A stretch of 64,000 nucleotides of DNA from Plutella xylostella. Its lineage: Eukaryota > Arthropoda > Insecta > Lepidoptera > Plutellidae. Where the stretch lies: the NCBI RefSeq assembly GCF_932276165.1, contig NC_064009.1:8928001-8992000 (forward strand), in the 5' to 3' direction. The notes under the pieces were generated by a model. That model ran no database searches. It was not told the DNA's origin and saw only the letters and a program-made list of their open reading frames with translations. Both the position numbers and the translations under genes were made by a program. Below, one piece after another: positions 59,301 through 64,000 of the stretch. Each line of letters starts with the position of its first letter. Within the stretch, counting starts at the first letter, position 1.

Positions 59301-59400
59301 TTGATAAAGAAGTGTTATTATTCGATAGATGAGTTTATAAATGACAAGTACCTAAATGAACTGTGATAATTTTATATACATTTATTTTTAATTTTTTTTT
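56353..59400 (+). mobile_element. CR1/Jockey-like LINE, long intact frame
   Basis: The coding frame is described separately. Upstream, CTATAAATGGC occurs twice 20 bp apart (56353 and 56373), possibly part of the element's own 5' region. After the stop there is a T-rich tract at about 59380-59410. No target duplication could be assigned, so the ends are approximate. Confidence 0.7.
56415..59366 (+). CDS. APE endonuclease-reverse transcriptase of a CR1/Jockey-like LINE
   Basis: The frame is open from 56415 to a TGA at 59364-59366 (about 983 codons). Position 56538 is TTG, not ATG; the real match to the endonuclease begins upstream with FHQNLCGIGNKTDELAIFL. Endonuclease: CITEHFL, IIGGDFNVNILED, LDNFITNI and GDGHAGMF. 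Reverse transcriptase: IARVLPIYKKGSRMDPKKYR, PISLLPTLSKILEKV, NKQFGYQKSIGT, GIFLDLSAAFDMVDHSILL, GVPQGSILGPVLFIIF and VVFADDTN. A C-terminal helical region follows. No in-frame ATG precedes the first motifs, so the copy is 5'-truncated or relied on an upstream frame. ORF1 is not seen. Confidence 0.88.
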   Translation: MFFVAPVSKEQNHTVNQHVSYREEFLIFHQNLCGIGNKTDELAIFLKDSNLAPNFLCITEHFLYKESILHLNLENYKMATYNTRPKKKRGGSLILGKVGREVKELAICKKLYKIECFEICGIKDKATNINICCCYRNPKVNNFDMFLEKLESLLEHFFNKRCIIGGDFNVNILEDTDQKRAFLNLLECYNFRCLINCATYIRNDTESGLDNFITNIPESDVQKVHVDQNGLGDGHAGMFCSLRLESSVKVKVGSYTNVARRIFCDSAKNLFRIEILRQDFNIMGINDFLSKFTQAFQKCYPKVIKRIRARGNTGLKWVTKGIRVSSKMKRVLNTVKTKNNNQSVVYKKKYLQIYNRVLRQAKRISATREIEKAKNSNKAIWKVVNKHRNTLLSKSRENIKLKVDQKIIVNPKEIADIFSKEFNKNDVATWPESDTALNFLEQSTERTQAEIKVRLTTPNEIAKIVKKMESKTSCGYDEVPITIIKENLDILATPLCNFYNNCLQNKIFPEQLKIARVLPIYKKGSRMDPKKYRPISLLPTLSKILEKVIKQQLLVHLNCNKIISNKQFGYQKSIGTIDAIDLLIDDIVTKLNQKLRVAGIFLDLSAAFDMVDHSILLKKLDHYGVRGDFLEILTSYLANRKQFVEIVCVNNNSELTQTSSLQKIERGVPQGSILGPVLFIIFTNDLITYTEKHLPNVHLVVFADDTNAVVNSDDIALLSERAQQALILFNHWFKCNNLKLNTTKTNVMLFKSTSRNNEIIDINIDGDQIAPVKSVKFLGIHIDDKLNWKDELQSVENTVSSACFALRTLRYEIDMTNLKQVYYALVESKLRYSIRFWGNGFEGNINKAFVVQKRAIRTMVRISQQHSCRDYFLKLELLTVPCLFILVITTDLVKKLHGLETETERKERLMTRRKYLKIDICPRLNVVKYSPRYQAPHIYNHLPIAFREITSYRIFKSKLKSFLIKKCYYSIDEFINDKYLNEL

Positions 59401-59410
59401 TTTTTTTATT

Positions 59411-59579
59411 AGATAACAATCTCGTATCCCACGTTTAAATCGATTTCGTAAGAATGTTCGTCTATCAAAAGCATGCAGCATGCAATTGTACCTAGATAGT
59501 CAGATAGGCATATGTATACTTAGGCCCATCATACCACCTATGATTTTTCAATGCACATACGATGAATTTCTAAAATTAT
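59411..59579. other. Short unannotated spacer
   Basis: AT-rich spacer between the LINE and the large inverted-repeat element. Nothing recognised. Confidence 0.3.
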
Positions 59580-60379
59580 ACAGGGTTATTGGTAAGTAGA
59601 CAGGATCCTTTCAGGAGGTGATAGAGGAAGGCATTTCCAGTCGATTGAACCCAATAATGCATTATCCTAAACTTAACCATTTTTGAGATATTTAATATTT
59701 AAGGTTTTTTCAATTTTTTGCCAAAATTTTATGCTTAAACCGAAAATAAAAAAAAACTAGCCACATTTCAATAATTTTTTTGGTTGTTTTGCATAAGTAA
59801 CACCTTAGTAAACTAATTAAAATAATCAAATGTGCACTATTCGACTTAAATTAGACATAATACCTCAAAATAGTTAAACATTTTGAAAAAATATTCAAAA
59901 CGCAAAAACAAATAAATTAAATTAAAAAATATTTTCATATGACATTTTTTTGTGCACTTCAGCTTAAAAACATGGTCAACTAATAAGCTTTCAAACAAGA
60001 TAATTCAATGGGTGAATTTCCCGCGGCCAAAATTTGCGTGGCATCAATGAAATCGGTACTAAAAAACAAAGTTCTAATTTTCTAATATTTTTTTCCGGGT
60101 ATGTGGAATAGTAATCTATATGAAGCACTAAATATTTTATCAATAGGATTAATGGATACTTTACAAAAAAATATTAAACCTCCAAATCTTTCATTGCCGT
60201 GTTTGTCCCCAGGTCATCTCGTTTTGTATAATTCTTCATTGATGAAAAAATATTGAGTGTTTAGATTTAAACTTAGTTTCATTTGATACATTAATAGTTA
60301 AAGTATTGTTACGAAATACATTTATTCAAATAAATAAAGAATATAATGAACGGTAAGTGAAAATTCATGTGTCCCAGAA

Positions 60380-60943
60380 CTACATTTCATCGCCGTGGCC
60401 TAAACATGATCAAGGATATTGTTTTATCTATAAACTTGGGTCCCCCCCTCGATGCGCTAATCGTTTTTTACAAGTTTTGCCTAACTACTCGACGTGGAAA
60501 GAGGTACACAGGTGCCCACGTTTTCGCGCTATAGTGAAAGTTTTATTTGTTTTTGGTCACTGGACATTTTTTCTTTCATCGCCGTGGATAGATATAACTT
60601 CTATAAAATTAAGTTTGTCTTCTTGAGTAAGCATTCACAAGAAAGCATTTTGAAAATATTCATCTTATAAAGTGTTTGATTCTTCGAATAGTTAATACTT
60701 TTTTTGTTATTTATATTTAATGGCCTGATTTTCATCGCCATGCTTTCATTTCCGTGGTTTCCGTGGCCAAAATTTGCTATGGAAATGAAAAAAAAGTCAC
60801 GGCAATGAAAAAAATTTCATCGCCATGTCTTGTAAAATAATGTGTATTCATGGCCGTGGCCTGGTTATTAATTTCCGTGGCCAAGTTATTCATTTCCGTG
60901 GCCAGGTTATTAATTTCCGTGACATATGTTTTCATCGCCATGG
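60380..60943 (+). repeat. CCGTGG-motif array, left cluster
   Basis: The motif TTCATKKCCRTGG occurs singly at 60385, 60574, 60730 and 60744, in reverse at 60796-60810, and then as a regular array starting at 60847, 60868, 60889, 60910 and 60931, exactly 21 bp apart. Confidence 0.85.
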
Positions 60944-61099
60944 TATGTATGATTAGGCAAATAAAAATATTTACCATCTTTTGTAATACATCTATGTAAT
61001 ACACCTCTTTTTGCAGTTCGATAAAAAGGGCGCGTATGCGTAAAACTAAATGTATAATTTATCATTAATAACAATCACAAAATAAGTATTATAATAATT

Positions 61100-61350
61100 A
61101 ACGTTATGTATAAATAAAATCTGTTTTAGCTCAAGCGCCCGCTTCTCATGCCAGAGATGCGGGTGCAAATCCCGGCGCTGCCATGTACCAATGAGTTCTT
61201 TGAATTTAAGTACAATGTATACCATCGCTCTTACGGTGAAGGAAAACATCGTGAGGAAATCTGCATATCTAGATTTAGCACATCTAGATATGTGAACTCA
61301 CCGACCCGCAGTGGACCAGCGTGGTCGGAAATGGTCCAAGATTAAAAAGG
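61100..61350 (+). mobile_element. tRNA-derived SINE
   Basis: The head contains CAAGCGCCCGCTTCTCATGC and the B-box-like GGGTGCAAATCCC (61161-61173) of a tRNA-derived pol III promoter. The body carries GGTGAAGGAAAACATCGTGA and CAGTGGACCAGCGTGGTCGG, shared with 21410-21520. Confidence 0.65.
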
Positions 61351-61439
61351 CAGTTTAGACCTTGGGTATATGCACAAGGGTTCCATTCGAGAGAGCCAGG
61401 TGCAGGTACTTACACCCCCAGCAGATAATAGAATAGCAT

Positions 61440-62041
61440 AGAATATACATCTCCGCAGGAACTCAGCTGGATGTTAAGTGGCCTAAATGCTGCTTGCCAA
61501 CGTGTAGGCCTTGGTATGAACTTGGGCAAGACGAAAGTCATGTAGAATGTTCACATCAAACGGGAGCCGATGATCGCTGGTGAGACAACTATATGTCTAC
61601 CTCAAGCAGACTTTTCGGCTAGGCAGAAGCAATTTCGACAAGGAGGCTGAAAAGCGCATCTAACTGGGTTGGGCTGCATTCGGGAATCATCGTCACATAT
61701 ATGCTCCTCGGCCATTCCTCAAAGCCTGAAGACAAAGGTCTTCAACCAGTGCACCCTGCCAGTGATGACGTATGGCGCAGAGACGTGGACACTGGCAGTG
61801 GGACTAGTCCACCGATTTAGTCACTCAGCGTGCTATGCAGAGAGCTACGCTTGGGGTTTCTCTAATGGATCGTATCAGAAAAGAGGTTATCCGTCACAGG
61901 ACTAAGGTTACCGACATAGCTGTCAAAATGTGTAAGCTTAGGCAGGTAGCCGGTAATAGCTGGATTAGGAAGGCCGAGGACCGAGTGTTGTGGCGATCCT
62001 TGGGAGAGTCCTATGTCCAGCAGTGGATGATTATAGGCTGA
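61440..62041 (+). mobile_element. Decayed LINE 3' fragment (RT C-terminal region)
   Basis: Broken frames encode MLSGLNAACQRVGLGMNLGK, LKTKVFNQCTLPVMTYGAET, then MQRATLGVSLMDRIRKEVI and SYVQQWMIIG before a stop. Several stops and frameshifts make it a pseudogene. Same family as 62405-62827. Confidence 0.75.
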
Positions 62042-62169
62042 TGATATTAAAATACATTTCATATTATTATATAAATTAAAATATACTTTCATTTAGCATA
62101 GAGCACATAAAATATTCTATCATATCACGTAATCTGTGTAAAATTACACAACACCATCAAAACCCCTAG

Positions 62170-62300
62170 CACCAAAACCTTAAGATAGGTGCGATGACGA
62201 GGAAAGCGAGGAGGAGCGGTTAAGTGCACATGTTGCGCCCCACTTCGCTGTTAACGAACATGTGCACCTAACAGCACCTATCTTTAGGTTTTGATGCTTT
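62170..62300. mobile_element. Small inverted-repeat element
   Basis: CAAAACCTTAAGATAGGTGC at about 62173 is mirrored by GCACCTATCTTTAGGTTTTG at 62273, with an inner pair (TTAAGTGCACATGTT against AACATGTGCACCTAA). Confidence 0.65.
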
Positions 62301-62404
62301 TGGTGGTTTGTTCGGTGATTTGTAATTCAGCACAGATCATGTCATATCATAATATATTTTATGAACTTTACATAAAATTAACAGTTCGTATACTGTATAA
62401 TATT

Positions 62405-62827
62405 ATCATCATTATCAGCCATAGGACGTTCACTGCTGAACGTAGGCCTCCCCCAATGACTTCCACCTTGTCCGATCGGAGGCGGCCCGCATCCAGTGCT
62501 TCCCCGCGGACTTGACTATATCTTCCGTCGATCTCGCGGGGGTCGCCCAACGCTGCGCTTGCCGGTACGTGGTCTCCACTCGAGGACTCTTCTGCTCCAC
62601 CGACCATCAGTCCTTCGAGCAATGTGTCCGGCCCACTGCCATTTCAGCTTACTGACTCGATAGGCCATGTCGGTTACTTTGGTTCTTCTACGGATCTCTT
62701 CATTTCTGATTCGATCACGGAGAGATACGCCGAGCATAGCCCTTTCCATATTTCGCTGGGTGACTCCAAGCCTATTGAAGAGGCCTAAAGACCACATCTC
62801 GGCACCGTAGGTCATCATTGGCAACAT
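62405..62827 (-). mobile_element. LINE 3' fragment, minus strand
   Basis: Reads MLPMMTYGAEMWSLGLFN, MERAMLGVSLRDRIRNEEIR, WQWAGHIARRTDGRWSRRVL and RTGKRSVGRPPRD from 62827 to about 62516, then a frameshift into KSAGKHWMRAASDRTRWK. This is the C-terminal end of the LINE family at 61440-62041, better preserved here. Confidence 0.78.
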
Positions 62828-63085
62828 GTATAATATAATACTTTATGAAAATATAGATGTTATGAAAGGTAAGGTTAATTACCTATATGTTGTGAACGAT
62901 ATTAATGTGAAATTAAACATTTCGTTTTTATAAGTCGCAATACGAACCCCATAACACTACTTAAAGAATTCCATTCTACATTCTTTATTATTTTATGCAT
63001 ACTGTCGTTCTTTCTTTCGTTCCAATATCTATCCAAATATTTCTACCATACATAGTCTAGGTTTGCGTTTCCCTCACAGATTTTT

Positions 63086-63226
63086 TTTATTGCAGTGGAT
63101 TGATTCTTTCATATCCATAGCACAGTTCTTTCATTGCCGTGCACGTTTGTTTCATTGCCGTGGATGTTTTTTTCATTGCCGTGGACGCTTATTTCATTGC
63201 CGTGAACGCATGTGTCATCGCCGTGG
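63086..63226 (+). repeat. CCGTGG-motif array, right cluster
   Basis: Seven units begin at 63086, 63107, 63129, 63150, 63171, 63192 and 63213, spaced 21 or 22 bp. The core is TTTCATTGCCGTGG. Because 21 bp is seven codons, an open frame here shows an FHCRGRL-type heptapeptide repeat; this is probably not a gene. Confidence 0.88.
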
Positions 63227-63402
63227 CACGAAATTTTTGATCATCTGTATCTCGTTAAGTTTTTAACTTATCTGCTAACCATTAAGTAAGATCACTAACA
63301 TTAACAAAAACTTTAATAAAAGCGATTTTTCAATATAAACAACCTAAAGATAAAAAAGTCCACGGAAATGAAGATTTTTTAGGACTTGTTGAAATCTACC
63401 CC

Positions 63403-63624
63403 AATACCAAATCGATTAAGGTATCACTAAGATATGGCCAAAACAACCAGCACAGACGGACAAAAATCAACAGGAAAACTAACAAAATTAGCCCAATTTA
63501 AAGGTAAAAAGTGTGATTGTTTTCAGTCCTGTTAACTTTAGTATGGAAACCCCTGCTCAGTTTTCTCCGCTTTCTCTGGTTGTTTTGGCCATATCTTGGT
63601 GATACCTTAATCGATTTGGTATTG
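63403..63624. repeat. 48-bp inverted repeat next to the right arm
   Basis: AATACCAAATCGATTAAGGT...AAAACAACCAG at 63403-63450 is the reverse complement of 63576-63624 with one mismatch. The stem touches the inner border of the 380-bp right arm and has no counterpart on the left side. Confidence 0.85.
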
Positions 63625-64000
63625 AATCATCTTGTTTGAAAGCTTATTAGTTGACCATGTTTTTAAGCTGAAGTGCACAAAAAAATGTCATATGAAAATC
63701 TTTTTTAATTTAATTATTTGTTTTTGCGTTTTGAATCTTTTTTCAAAATATTTAACTATTTTGAGGTGTTATGTCTAATTTAAGTCGAATAATGCACATT
63801 TGATTATTTTAATTAGTTTATTAAGGTGTTACTTAAGCAAAACAACCAAAAAAAAATATTGAAATGTGGCTAGTTTTTTTTATTTTCGGTTTTAAGCATA
63901 AAATTTTGGCAAAAAATTAAAAAAACCTTAAATATTAAATATCTTAGAAATGGTTAAGTTTAGGATAATGCGTTATTGGGTTCAATCTACTGGAAATGCC

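Larger units (their letters stand above)
59580..64000. mobile_element. Large inverted-repeat element, right end beyond the window
   Basis: Left arm 59630-60009 (from GGCATTTCCAG to GATAATTCAAT) is the reverse complement of 63621-64000, about 380 bp with scattered mismatches and small indels. The arm probably starts at 59580 (ACAGGGTTATTGGTAAGTAG), so some 50 bp of the right end lie outside. The interior has two arrays of a CCGTGG-containing 21-bp unit, a SINE, two LINE fragments and a MITE. No transposase was recognised. The element family is unknown; it may be a foldback or giant nonautonomous DNA transposon. Confidence 0.75.

Noticed and set aside
61125..61200. A true tRNA gene
   Set aside because: Only a B-box-like segment and part of a cloverleaf are present, joined to a SINE body.
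63063..63266. Open frame with an FHCRGRL heptapeptide repeat
   Set aside because: The repeat follows directly from the 21-bp DNA array; the frame has no family match or expected gene context.

Overview
The window looks like nuclear DNA of a moth or butterfly (Lepidoptera). It has AT-rich introns and intergenic DNA, compact GC-rich exons with GT-AG introns, the split multi-exon architecture of known insect genes, and many non-LTR retrotransposon pieces, SINE-like pieces and short inverted-repeat elements of the kind common in lepidopteran genomes. No CRISPR array, prokaryotic operon or virus-like gene was seen.

Four host genes can be reconstructed exon by exon. (1) A Myb/SANT-like DNA-binding protein gene, plus strand, 4-1143, 3 exons, 226 aa. 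(2) The mitochondrial tryptophanyl-tRNA synthetase WARS2, minus strand, 9834-1949, 7 exons, 393 aa, with HVGN and KMSKS motifs. (3) The RTN4IP1-like mitochondrial NAD(P)-binding oxidoreductase, plus strand, 10233-18476, 7 exons, 381 aa. It is divergent from WARS2 and separated from it by only 398 bp, which probably holds a shared promoter. (4) A complete animal-type fatty acid synthase, plus strand, 31056-52327, 23 coding exons, 2385 aa, with KS, AT, DH, inactive methyltransferase/structural KR region, ER, KR, ACP and TE all in order and every principal catalytic residue visible.

The rest is mostly mobile DNA. Intron 3 of WARS2 holds an RTE-type non-LTR element with an open 980-codon frame and a 16-bp target duplication. 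Intron 3 of RTN4IP1 holds a 5'-truncated non-LTR element carrying a restriction-like endonuclease domain, with a 12-bp target duplication. Intron 6 of RTN4IP1 holds a 697-bp hAT-like element with an 8-bp target duplication. Downstream of FASN there is a 1.1-kb Harbinger-like nonautonomous element (TTA duplication), a CR1/Jockey-like LINE with an open frame of more than 940 codons, and from about 59580 to beyond the window end a large element with ~380-bp inverted arms and two internal arrays of a CCGTGG-containing motif at an exact 21-bp spacing. A Tc1/IS630-type transposase remnant with an intron and an acidic tail lies at 28690-29251.

The most unusual local property is that partial exon copies recur in all three larger genes: WARS2 exon 4, RTN4IP1 exon 5, and FASN exons 6, 12, 15, 16 and 22, plus the exon 9 acceptor. 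Almost every copy is the 3' part of an exon plus its splice donor and the start of the next intron. The copies stay open in frame and differ mostly at synonymous sites. This could be real tandem duplication or haplotype mis-joining in the assembly.
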